Assembly (NCBI GenBank): GCA_030041515.1
Contig: JASHNS010000001.1
Span: 1 to 64,000 of the forward strand
Reading direction: 5' to 3'
Length of the DNA stretch: 64,000 bases
Origin: Acidobacteriaceae bacterium
GTDB lineage: Bacteria; Acidobacteriota; Terriglobia; Terriglobales; Acidobacteriaceae
A program made the translations under genes and the position numbers. The notes beneath the pieces were generated by a model. It worked only from the letters and a program-made list of their open reading frames with translations, was not told the DNA's origin and ran no database searches. Positions 1 through 19,462 of the stretch are shown piece after piece (the stretch's first letter is position 1; the number at the start of each line of letters is the position of its first letter).

Positions 1-579
1 ACGCTGCGTCTGGGCGTGGATCCGCGCCATGCCGACCAGATGGTGCGCGGCACGGTGGTGCTGCCGCACGGGCTGGGCAAGACGAAGAAAGTCGCGGTGG
101 TGACCACGGGCGACAAACAGCGCGAGGCGGAAGCGGCCGGCGCGGACATTGTGGGCGGCGACGAGCTGGTGGAGAAGATCCAGAAGGAAAACTGGACGGA
201 CTTCGACGCGCTGATCGCGACGCCGGACATGATGAAGTCGGTGGGACGGCTGGGCAAGGTGCTGGGGCCGCGGGGTCTGATGCCGAATCCGAAGACGGGC
301 ACGGTGACCAACGACGTGACGTCGGCGATTCGCGAGATCAAGGCCGGCAAGGTGGAATTCCGGACCGACAAGACGGCGCTGGTGCACGTGCCGGTGGGTA
401 AGATTTCGTTTCCGCCGCAGAAGCTGGTGGAGAATGCGATCACGGTGATCACCAGCGTGGTGAAGGCGAAGCCATCGGCGGCGAAGGGCAAGTACATCAA
501 GAGCATCACGATCAGCTCGACGATGGGCCCGGGTATTGCGCTGGACAACGCGGTGGCGGAGTCTGCGGCAAAGGCGTAG
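1..579 (+). CDS. rplA: 50S ribosomal protein L1, 5' end cut by window
   Basis: Structural protein of the L1 stalk of the large ribosomal subunit; in many bacteria it also represses its own operon by binding mRNA. The reading frame is open from base 1, so the gene starts upstream of the window; 192 codons remain of a family of about 230 residues. The visible part contains L1 hallmarks: [18 protein letters not shown] near the cut end, and [17 protein letters not shown] in the middle. It ends in TAG. It is the first visible gene of the rplA-rplJ-rplL-rpoB-rpoC block, all on the plus strand. The identity is secure; only the N-terminus is missing because of the window boundary. Confidence 0.97.
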   Translation, partial: TLRLGVDPRHADQMVRGTVVLPHGLGKTKKVAVVTTGDKQREAEAAGADIVGGDELVEKIQKENWTDFDALIATPDMMKSVGRLGKVLGPRGLMPNPKTGTVTNDVTSAIREIKAGKVEFRTDKTALVHVPVGKISFPPQKLVENAITVITSVVKAKPSAAKGKYIKSITISSTMGPGIALDNAVAESAAKA

Positions 580-684
580 AGGCAGGAGTCAGGAGGCAGT
601 CGTCCGTAGTCGGACTCCGGCGGCCCCGAAGGTACAACAGAATTTGAACCAGCCGCGAGAGGCTGGCAGCTAAAGGCTAACGTT
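580..684 (+). promoter_or_regulatory. rplA-rplJ spacer, possible L10 leader
   Basis: In many bacteria the mRNA just before rplJ folds into a leader bound by the L10-L12 complex for autoregulation. This 105-base spacer holds two small hairpins: GTCCG/CGGAC (602-615) and a perfect 6-bp stem CCAGCC/GGCTGG (649-666). The position fits a leader, but the conserved L10-leader core was not recognised, so this rests on location and local folding only. Confidence 0.3.
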
Positions 685-1233
685 ATGGCATTGAGCAGGC
701 AGAAGAAGGCGGAGAAGGTCGGCGAGCTGGCGAAGGAGCTGGAGAAGTCGACCAGCGCGATCGTGGGCACGTTCACGAAGCTGACGGTGGCGCAGGATTT
801 CGAGTTGCGCAAGACGGTGCGGGCGGCGGGCGGACGGTATCGCGTGCTGAAGAACACGCTGGCCTCGCGCGCGGCGAAGGGATCGAAGATTGAAGCGGCG
901 CTGCAGGGTCTGAAGGGCGTCTCGTCGGTGGCGTATACGAGCGGCGATCCGGTGGCGCTGGCGAAGGCGCTGTCGACCTGGGTGGCGGAGAACGCGGAGT
1001 TCACCTTCAAGCTGGGCATCGTGGATGGGAAGGTCATCAACGTCGAGGAAGTAAAGGCGCTGGCGACGATGCCGGGCAAGGAAGAGATCTTCTCGAAGCT
1101 GCTGTTCCTGATCAACGCTCCGGCGCAGCGGCTGGCGACGGTGATCAACGCCACGGGACGCGATCTGGCGGTGGTGCTGGGTCAGGGCGTGGAGAAGCAA
1201 AAGTTTGCGGGCGGCGAAGCGGCCGCGAGTTAG
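685..1233 (+). CDS. rplJ: 50S ribosomal protein L10
   Basis: Base of the ribosomal stalk; it anchors L7/L12 dimers and helps recruit translation GTPases. The 182-residue product starts [20 protein letters not shown], the usual L10 N-terminus, and has the conserved [22 protein letters not shown] segment near residues 48-65. Length is normal for the family. It lies 105 bases after rplA and 149 bases before rplL, the universal order. The C-terminal helix that binds L12 is present. No oddities seen. Confidence 0.97.
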   Translation: MALSRQKKAEKVGELAKELEKSTSAIVGTFTKLTVAQDFELRKTVRAAGGRYRVLKNTLASRAAKGSKIEAALQGLKGVSSVAYTSGDPVALAKALSTWVAENAEFTFKLGIVDGKVINVEEVKALATMPGKEEIFSKLLFLINAPAQRLATVINATGRDLAVVLGQGVEKQKFAGGEAAAS

Positions 1234-1382
1234 GGATTCAGCTGTTTTCACCTCCGCGAGGGGCGCCTGGTCTGGGGCGCATCGGAAACCTCGGGGCGGC
1301 GGGGGCGGCAACCGGCGGGCGAGAGCCGGCTGGGGGGCAAAAATTCAGACTTAAAGCTTCGAATTGAAGCGGGAGAAGACAA

Positions 1383-1766
1383 ATGGCGGATTTGCAGCAG
1401 TTGGAAGAACAGATTGTGGGGCTGACCCTGCTGGACGCAGCGGCCCTGGTGAAGAAGCTTGAAGAGCGGCTGGGCGTGTCCGCGGCGGCGGCGGCTCCGG
1501 TGATGGTTGCCGGTGCGGGTGCTGGTGCGGGGGCGGCGGCTCCGGCAGCAGCGGAGCAGACCGAGTTCACGGTGATCCTGAAGGATGCCGGTGCGAACAA
1601 GATCAACACCATCAAGGCCGTACGCGAGGTTACTTCGCTTGGCCTGAAGGAAGCCAAGGATCTGGTGGATGGCGCTCCGAAGACGCTGAAGGAGAACATC
1701 AGCAAGGAAGACGCCGAGGCGATCAAGAAGAAGTTCGAAGGCGTCGCGACCCTCGAAGTGAAGTAA
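1383..1766 (+). CDS. rplL: 50S ribosomal protein L7/L12
   Basis: Flexible stalk protein that contacts EF-Tu, EF-G and other factors. The 127-residue product has the three expected parts: an N-terminal dimerisation helix (about residues 1-35), an Ala/Gly/Pro hinge (about 38-60, very rich in alanine and glycine), and the globular C-terminal domain with the [20 protein letters not shown] and [17 protein letters not shown] segments. A GGGAGA ribosome-binding site precedes the ATG. In most bacteria rpoB follows closely, whereas here 725 bases separate them. Confidence 0.98.
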   Translation: MADLQQLEEQIVGLTLLDAAALVKKLEERLGVSAAAAAPVMVAGAGAGAGAAAPAAAEQTEFTVILKDAGANKINTIKAVREVTSLGLKEAKDLVDGAPKTLKENISKEDAEAIKKKFEGVATLEVK

Positions 1767-2491
1767 TTTTTCGTCCTGGCAAGCAACTTGCATGCCAAAG
1801 CGGAACGCGCTATGATGATTTTTGTGCGTTCCGCTCGGCTGCAATCCTGTTTGCCGAATTTGGGGCGTACGTTTGTCCTCCCGAACAACAGAAAAAGCGT
1901 GAGCTTCCGCCTGGTTTCAGCAAGGGGCAGGGCATTTCACGCGCACGGCTTCAACGGCGGGACACGGATGATTTCCGGCAGATAGTTGCCGGCGCAAACG
2001 CAGGTCAGGCGGCGGGCTTGCGGAGGCGACAGGAACGAGAAAAGGGCGGCGCGGGCGCAGGGCTTGAAAGCGGCGGGAATTACGAACATTCTGTCACAGA
2101 TCAGTGCACAATTCGGTTGTGGCGCTCGTGGGAGATGCTGTCTCCGCGGGCGTTTTCCGCATTTACCGCTTTCGCCAGTCCCTTCTCGCATCCCCAGCGA
2201 AACGACTTTGCCGCCAGGGCCGCGCTGATCCAGCGAGCCGCGCACCGCGGGAATTCATCCTCGGAGCGGCTCGAGTAAAGCGGAAGCGTAACTCCGCAGC
2301 GGTCGACAGCGCAAGTGAAAAACGGCACCGCGCAGCACCGATTGCACGGCCGTAACCAGGAAGGAAGCGCCGGGCAGTTCCCGAACGAGGCGGGAATGCC
2401 GGGCGTGGCAGGACTCACGAAACCGAGCGCGCCGCGTGACCCGGACGGCCCGCTTCTTTTTCCTCGCGCCACGGGTCCTGAGGAGTAATGC
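1767..2491 (+). other. 725-base spacer between rplL and rpoB
   Basis: No convincing gene: short open frames on both strands overlap each other and look like nothing known. An inverted repeat TGGCAAGCA/TTGCATGCCA lies just after rplL (1776-1796) but lacks a following T-run, so it is not a clear terminator. The final bases carry a good ribosome-binding site, TGAGGAG, 8 bases before the rpoB ATG. The spacer may hold a separate rpoBC promoter or an attenuator, but no confident promoter was picked. Confidence 0.6.
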
Positions 2492-6985
<4,494 letters not shown>

Positions 6986-7134
6986 GGATAGCTGCCAGCC
7001 GTTGGCTGCCATCTGTCAGAGAACGGCTGAAGCAAGGGGATTTGGAGTTTGAGGCAGCGCGGAAGAAAGCGCGGCAACAGGAATTAAGCAGAGCCGCAGT
7101 GAGCAGAATGCCAGCCACTGCAAGGAGGAACACC

Positions 7135-11328
<4,194 letters not shown>

Positions 11329-11373
11329 GACCCGCGCGGCCAGTCGACACGCGCCTTCGGCGCAAAACTACAG

Positions 11374-11405
11374 AAGCCCGGCAGAGATGCCGGGCTTTCT
11401 GTTAG
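11374..11405 (+). terminator. Intrinsic terminator after rpoC
   Basis: A perfect 10-bp stem, AAGCCCGGCA / TGCCGGGCTT, with a GAGA loop is followed by TTCTGTT. It lies 46 bases after the rpoC stop and closes the ribosomal/RNA polymerase operon. Confidence 0.85.
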
Positions 11406-11564
11406 TACGCGAAATGACCGAGATACCGGAAAAAGTTACCTTTGTGCACGCCATGAGGGGTTAGAAAGCTCTGCATTTTCAAGAGATTGCGTCTGGCAGG
11501 AGAATTGCAAACATTTTAAGACAAGCTAGCCGTTGCCAGCCAGGCGAATCAGGATCCCTGTAGT

Positions 11565-11852
11565 ATGGCCCCTCAATTAGCGGACAAGCCGACAGTTCAT
11601 ATCGAGAACTGGTCGGTTGTGGACGACGTAATCTCCCCGGCTTATCGGGAGCTTGCGCCCGGATACCGGCTCACCGGTCTGACTCTCAAATATCAGGATC
11701 TCCCGTGCGGCCTGATCTACACCTCGACGATTCTCCGATTTGATCCGGTGGAGTGGCTGGTGGAGACGGCGGAGGCCATCTACGTGCTCGGGACGGCCGA
11801 CCCACGCTACGAAAGGTGGCTGCGAACGAGCAGCGTCCGGGACGCAGCTTGA
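11565..11852 (+). CDS. Small protein of unknown function
   Basis: A 95-residue protein that I do not recognise. It begins MAPQLADKPTVHIENWSVVD and contains a short aromatic-rich core (YRLTGLTLKYQDLP, YTSTILRFDPVEWLVETAE). There is no signal peptide or membrane helix; it is acidic and probably cytosolic. It sits alone, 236 bases after rpoC and beyond that gene's terminator. Codon choice and the lack of a better frame on either strand favour a real gene. The ribosome-binding site is weak (AGGATC, about 10 bases before the ATG). Confidence 0.55.
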   Translation: MAPQLADKPTVHIENWSVVDDVISPAYRELAPGYRLTGLTLKYQDLPCGLIYTSTILRFDPVEWLVETAEAIYVLGTADPRYERWLRTSSVRDAA

Positions 11853-12010
11853 GAGAGCAGGCTACGCCTCAAGAAATATCTCTATAGACTCGGTGCGCGG
11901 CATGCCTGTGTCGCCAGGCCAACCGGGCTTGCCTGAATCAGGCTCTCGCGCGGAAACGGCCATGAGCGCGACCCCCCCCAGGGAAGCGTGTCCGTCGTGC
12001 GGCCGAAGTC

Positions 12011-14982
<2,972 letters not shown>

Positions 14983-15000
14983 ATTCGCCGGAAATTCGCT

Positions 15001-15036
15001 GCCAAAGCCGTCCCTGTGGGCGGCTTTTGGCCTTTT
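15001..15036 (+). terminator. Intrinsic terminator after thiC
   Basis: GCCAAAGCCGTCC pairs with GGGCGGCTTTTGGC (one bulged T, one G-T pair), followed by CCTTTT. It lies 18 bases past the thiC stop and separates thiC from the YtxH gene. Confidence 0.75.
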
Positions 15037-15099
15037 GGCACGCCATTTCGCGCAACCGAGGCCGGGTTTTTGCGTATCTGAAGGTAGGAGGAGCGAGAT

Positions 15100-15366
15100 A
15101 TGGGTCGATTCTTGACAGCACTTGGGATTGGCGCCGCCGCCGGCGCGGCGATTGCCTTGCTATATGCGCCACAAACGGGAGAAAAAACCCGGCGGCAACT
15201 TCGCCGCGGGATGGAAGATGCGAGCGAGCGGATTCGCGACACGGCCGAATCGATGAGCGACTGCGCGACGAAATACTACAAAAAGAGCCGCGACACCGTG
15301 AGCGATGTAATGGACACCGCGCAAAACGTGGTCACGGCTGCGAAAAAGGCGGCAAACTTCGGCTGA
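15100..15366 (+). CDS. YtxH domain protein
   Basis: An 88-residue small membrane-associated protein of the YtxH family, often linked to general stress. It begins MGRFLTALGIGAAAGAAIAL, a single glycine/alanine-rich membrane segment, followed by the family signature LLYAPQTGEKTRRQL, then a charged, probably coiled-coil tail (about residues 35-85). A strong ribosome-binding site (TAGGAGGAG) precedes the ATG. It stands alone between thiC and the VWFA gene. The exact molecular role of this family is not established. Confidence 0.85.
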   Translation: MGRFLTALGIGAAAGAAIALLYAPQTGEKTRRQLRRGMEDASERIRDTAESMSDCATKYYKKSRDTVSDVMDTAQNVVTAAKKAANFG

Positions 15367-15445
15367 GGAACGGGGCCGAAGGCCGCTCCGGGCGCGTCCC
15401 AAATATTGCTGAATCGGCGGTATCTTCTGCCGTGGATTTTCAGGC

Positions 15446-17302
15446 ATGATGGAGGCCATGCGTTTCCGCCGCGCGTGGCCACCGCTTTCTGTCGTCATCG
15501 TTCTTTTTGCCCTGTCGTGGCGGGGCCGCGCCCAGAGCGGCGTTCCCGCGCCTCAGCCCGCACCGGTCCTCCGCACCAATGCGAGCCTCGTTTTAGTCGA
15601 TGTGGTGGTGAGTGCCAATGGCCAGCCCGTGGATGGGTTGCCGAAGGGCCGATTCCACGTCTTCGAAGACGGGCGGGAAGAAAACATCACCACCTTTGAA
15701 GAACATCGTTCCGGCGAAGCGCGGAGGGAAGCCGTGGCGGCGGCGCTGCCTCCCGATGTTTACAGCAACGCACCGAGGTTCGACCTTGCCGGTGCGGCGA
15801 ATGTGCTGTTGCTGGATGCGCTGAATACGCCCCTCAGCGACCAGCAGTATGTGCGACAGCAGATGATCCAGTACCTGAAGGGGATCGCTCCAGGAACGCG
15901 AATCGCCGTCTTCACGCTGGCGTCACAACTGCGCATGATCAGCGGGTTGACCACGGATGCCGGAGCGGTGGAGGCGATTATCCGCCGGGCAAAGGGGGGC
16001 GCGCAGCGGTCGCCGCTGTTGGAGAACGAAGCGGATCAGGACGAGGAGAATAATTTTGCCGGCGATTTTGCTGCGGTGGATGGCGGCGCGATGCAGCAGT
16101 TTATGGCGGACACTGCGTCCTTCAAGACGGATTTGCGGGTGAGGATGACGCTGGACGCGTTCGGCGAACTGGGCCGCTACCTGAACATGATTCCGGGGCG
16201 CAAGAATCTGATTTGGTTTTCCGGTTCGTTTCCGCTGCAGATCGCGCCCAATCCGGCGCTGGACCCGACAAGCGCATCTTCGCCGATGAATTCGTTCACG
16301 CCGGAGAGAGAGTACTCAGGGCAAATTCAGCAAACGGATGCGCTGCTGGCGTCGGCGCGCGTGGCACTCTATCCGGTGGACGCGCGGGGGCTGATGAACC
16401 TGGCAAGCGTGGATGCGTCACGGAGCTTTGCCGCATCGCCGTTCGCATCGCCCGGGGAAAGCCAGCGTGCAGCCGAACAGGGTCCGACCTCGCGCGTGAA
16501 TCAGGGCAACAATCAGTTTCTGCAGGAAGAGACGGCCGAGCACCAGACGATGCAGCAGATGGCGGTGCAGACGGGCGGAGAGGCGTTTTACAACTCGAAC
16601 GGGCTGAAGGAAGCGGTGGCTCAGGCGATCCGCAATGGATCCGACTATTACACGGTGGGATACGTTCCGCAGGCGGGCAAGTGGGACGGAACGTTTCGGC
16701 GGATTGAAGTACGCGTAGATGGCGGCAAATACGAGCTGAGCTATCGGCGGGGTTATTACGCTGAGGATCCGCTGAAGCCCGGGCCAGAGACGCCGGGGGC
16801 GGCCAGCCCGATTGTGGCGGCTTTGGAACGCGGTGCGCCGCCGCTTGCGGGGATTCGCTTCGAGGTCCGCGTGCTTGGGGCGGACGATCCGGCAGCGAAG
16901 GCGGTGAAGCCCCAGCCGGGGCCTGCAGGCGCAATGGCGGCGCAGCTGAAGCCGCCCATGCAGCGCTATCTGGTGGACCTTTCGGTCGATCCGCATGGTT
17001 TGGAGTGGACGGCGAAGCAGGGCAATGTCGCACACGCTGAATTGGAGGTCGCGATGGTAGCGTGGGACTCGAACGGTCAGCGTGTGAACTACACGGATCA
17101 TGGTTTTGGGCTTGACTTGAATCCACAGCAGTCGGCGCTGGTGCTGAAGAGCGGCTTGCCGGTTCACCAGGAGATTGATTTGCCGGCGGGGAATATCTAT
17201 CTCCATATTGCGGTCCACGACCTGCGCAATGGAAGGATCGGGTCGCTGGAAGTGCCGGTGGTCGTTGGAAAGATTCAGGAGAAATCTCCGCGCCGCAACT
17301 GA
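15446..17302 (+). CDS. VWFA-related Acidobacterial domain protein
   Basis: A 618-residue secreted protein. A signal peptide is visible at the N-terminus (hydrophobic PLSVVIVLFALSW, then RAQS as the likely cleavage region). The conserved LVLVDVVVSANGQPVDGL and FEDGREENITTFEEH segments and the following von Willebrand A-like fold (VLLLDALNTPLSDQQ, metal-binding region; GRKNLIWFSGSFPLQI) match the 'VWFA-related Acidobacterial domain' family, which is strongly enriched in this phylum. The C-terminal 200 residues are less conserved. Function is unknown, probably adhesion or protein binding outside the cell. Start may be ATG 15446 or 15458. It is followed 21 bases later by the aminotransferase gene. 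Confidence 0.88.
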   Translation: MMEAMRFRRAWPPLSVVIVLFALSWRGRAQSGVPAPQPAPVLRTNASLVLVDVVVSANGQPVDGLPKGRFHVFEDGREENITTFEEHRSGEARREAVAAALPPDVYSNAPRFDLAGAANVLLLDALNTPLSDQQYVRQQMIQYLKGIAPGTRIAVFTLASQLRMISGLTTDAGAVEAIIRRAKGGAQRSPLLENEADQDEENNFAGDFAAVDGGAMQQFMADTASFKTDLRVRMTLDAFGELGRYLNMIPGRKNLIWFSGSFPLQIAPNPALDPTSASSPMNSFTPEREYSGQIQQTDALLASARVALYPVDARGLMNLASVDASRSFAASPFASPGESQRAAEQGPTSRVNQGNNQFLQEETAEHQTMQQMAVQTGGEAFYNSNGLKEAVAQAIRNGSDYYTVGYVPQAGKWDGTFRRIEVRVDGGKYELSYRRGYYAEDPLKPGPETPGAASPIVAALERGAPPLAGIRFEVRVLGADDPAAKAVKPQPGPAGAMAAQLKPPMQRYLVDLSVDPHGLEWTAKQGNVAHAELEVAMVAWDSNGQRVNYTDHGFGLDLNPQQSALVLKSGLPVHQEIDLPAGNIYLHIAVHDLRNGRIGSLEVPVVVGKIQEKSPRRN

Positions 17303-17323
17303 AAAATCTGAAAAAATAGGAGC

Positions 17324-18514
17324 ATGACCACCGCTGCTCAGGAAGTTTTCTCGGACCGTATCGGGCGGATTGAGATATCCGCCACCATGGCCGTGACCGC
17401 CGAGGCCGCCAAGTTGCGCGCGCAGGGCGCCAAGCTGGTGGATTTTGGGGCCGGCGAACCGCACTTTGCCACGCCGCAGCACATTAAGGACGCCGCGATC
17501 GCGGCCATCCAATCCAACTTCACGCGGTACACCGTGGTTTCGGGGATTCCGGAGCTGCGGCGGGCGATTGTGGAACGGCACGCGGTCGATTTCGGATCGA
17601 GCTACACGCCCGATGAGGCCATCTTCTCCACCGGCGGCAAGCTGGCGCTGTTCAACGCCATCCAGGTGCTGGTGGATCACGGCGATGAAGTCATTCTGCC
17701 CGTCCCCTACTGGGTGTCGTTCAAGGACATCATTCAATACGCCGGCGGGAGGGTCGTCTACCTCGAAACCAGCGAGGCGGAGAATTTCCGCATCACCGCG
17801 GATGCGATCGAGGCGGCGATTACGCCGAAGACGAAAGCCATCATCCTGAATTCGCCGTCGAATCCCTCCGGCGCGGTGGTTTCGCCCGCCGACCTGGAGC
17901 GCATTGTGCGGATGGCGCACGAGCGCGGCATCTGGCTGCTGCTCGATGAGTGTTACGTCTACCTGCAGTACACGGGCGCGCTGGTGAGCGGCGGCTCGTT
18001 CACTGAGGCGAAGGATCACCTGGTGGTGCTGGGCTCGCTGTCGAAGACCTACGCGATGACAGGATGGCGCGCGGGCTATGCTCTCGCGCCGAAGCCGGTG
18101 ATCTCCGCCATGACCAAGCTGCAGAGCCAGAGCACGTCGTCGACGGCCGCTTTTGTGCAGAAGGCTGCGGTAGCGGCGCTGCGCAGCTCGCAGGATTGCG
18201 TAGCGGAAATGCGGGCGGACTTTCTGAAGCTGCGGGACAAGATCCTGACTCGGCTGAAGGAGATCCCCGGCGTGACCTGCACGAAGCCGGAAGGCGCGTT
18301 TTACGTTTATCCCAACGTGTCGGCGTACCTGGGCAAGAGCGGCGTTGGATCGGCGATGGAACTCTCGAAGCGGCTGCTGCACGAGGCGCATGTGGTGACG
18401 GTGCCGGGCGAGGCGTTTGGGACAAACGAGCACATCCGGCTGTCGTACGCGACGTCGCATCCCGATGTCGACGAAGGCGTGGACCGGATGAAGGCGTGGT
18501 TCGCCAAGCTTTAG
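17324..18514 (+). CDS. Pyridoxal-phosphate aminotransferase, aspartate type
   Basis: Fold-type I, class I/II aminotransferase, 396 residues, of the prokaryotic aspartate aminotransferase group. Substrate-site segments VDFGAGEPHFATP, NSPSNPSGAV and LLDECYVYL are present. The PLP lysine is Lys241 in SLSKTYAMTGWRAGY, and the distal carboxylate arginine lies in the C-terminal HIRLSYATS region. It probably transfers amino groups between aspartate and 2-oxoglutarate, but this group also includes prephenate/aspartate and other specificities that sequence alone does not separate. The M23 peptidase gene begins 7 bases after its stop. Confidence 0.9.
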   Translation: MTTAAQEVFSDRIGRIEISATMAVTAEAAKLRAQGAKLVDFGAGEPHFATPQHIKDAAIAAIQSNFTRYTVVSGIPELRRAIVERHAVDFGSSYTPDEAIFSTGGKLALFNAIQVLVDHGDEVILPVPYWVSFKDIIQYAGGRVVYLETSEAENFRITADAIEAAITPKTKAIILNSPSNPSGAVVSPADLERIVRMAHERGIWLLLDECYVYLQYTGALVSGGSFTEAKDHLVVLGSLSKTYAMTGWRAGYALAPKPVISAMTKLQSQSTSSTAAFVQKAAVAALRSSQDCVAEMRADFLKLRDKILTRLKEIPGVTCTKPEGAFYVYPNVSAYLGKSGVGSAMELSKRLLHEAHVVTVPGEAFGTNEHIRLSYATSHPDVDEGVDRMKAWFAKL

Positions 18515-18520
18515 GTCAGG

Positions 18521-19447
18521 ATGCGTCTTGCTGGTGCGTTGACCGCCAGGCGGTTGGTGGCGATTGCTCGAATCGTCGTTGCGATCCTGTCGCTCGAGGG
18601 GACGATTCCCGCGTTCATCATCTACCTGACCTATACCTACACGGGGACGGGATGGTGGCTCTGGTTGCCGGCCACCACGGTCACGATTGCAGCTATTGTG
18701 CTGGTTTTGCCGTGGTGTCAGTTCCTTCCATATATCGCCCGGCCCATCGTTCCGCTGGCGATGATCGCGGCGGCCTGGCACGCTCGCGGGCCCGGGAACG
18801 CCTGCGCCTGCGCGGCTTTCCTGGTGGCGGCCTATGCTCTGATCCGGCGCTGGCTCAATCGCAGCGCACTACGGCAGGAGGGAATCGAAATATCACCGCC
18901 CCTTGGCTCCGGCGTCTACTTTGTCGGACAAGGGGGCGGGAGTTCCGAGGTCAATCACCACTTTCCCGTTGAGTGCCAGCGATTTGCCCTCGACATTCTC
19001 CGGCTGAACTGGCTCGCCATGCGCGCCTGGGGCCTTTTCCCGCGGCAAGTCGGCCGTTACGCGATCTATGGCACACGGGTATTATGTCCAGTTGCCGGCG
19101 TCGTCACGGCTGTGGAGGATGGGCTCGAGGACGTGGAGCCACTGACGCAGCGGGATACCGAGCACATTGCGGGAAACCACATCGTGATCCGATGCGCGGC
19201 CAGGTCCGATACGTTCGTGGGGTTGGCGCATTTGCTGGCGGGCAGCATCCAGGTTCGGGTGGGGGAGGCCGTGTCAGCGGGTCAACTCCTCGCTCGCGTC
19301 GGAAACTCCGGCAACACAACGGAACCGCACCTGCACATCCACGCAAAGATTGGCGGCGAGCCGGATTCGATGCTGGACGGCGTGGGAGTTCCGCTCAAAA
19401 TCCACGGGCGTTTTCTCATGCGCAACGACCTCTTCCGCGGTTTCTAG
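18521..19447 (+). CDS. Membrane-anchored M23 (LytM) metallopeptidase-like protein
   Basis: A 308-residue protein with three or four hydrophobic segments in the first 115 residues (for example FIIYLTYTYTGTGWWLWLPA), then a peptidase M23 domain. The zinc site is visible: an early His/Asp pair in VNHHFPVECQRFALDI and the late HLHIHAK motif (HxH) after GNSGNTTEPH. M23 enzymes cut peptidoglycan cross-links; the membrane part would hold the domain on the periplasmic side. It follows the aminotransferase by 7 bases, so the two are probably co-transcribed, though no functional link is obvious. Convergent with the phosphatase gene downstream. Confidence 0.82.
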   Translation: MRLAGALTARRLVAIARIVVAILSLEGTIPAFIIYLTYTYTGTGWWLWLPATTVTIAAIVLVLPWCQFLPYIARPIVPLAMIAAAWHARGPGNACACAAFLVAAYALIRRWLNRSALRQEGIEISPPLGSGVYFVGQGGGSSEVNHHFPVECQRFALDILRLNWLAMRAWGLFPRQVGRYAIYGTRVLCPVAGVVTAVEDGLEDVEPLTQRDTEHIAGNHIVIRCAARSDTFVGLAHLLAGSIQVRVGEAVSAGQLLARVGNSGNTTEPHLHIHAKIGGEPDSMLDGVGVPLKIHGRFLMRNDLFRGF

Positions 19448-19462
19448 CGCAGGGAGAGCCGT

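Noticed and set aside
1776-1796. Intrinsic terminator after rplL
   Set aside because: The inverted repeat has no following T-run and includes mismatches.
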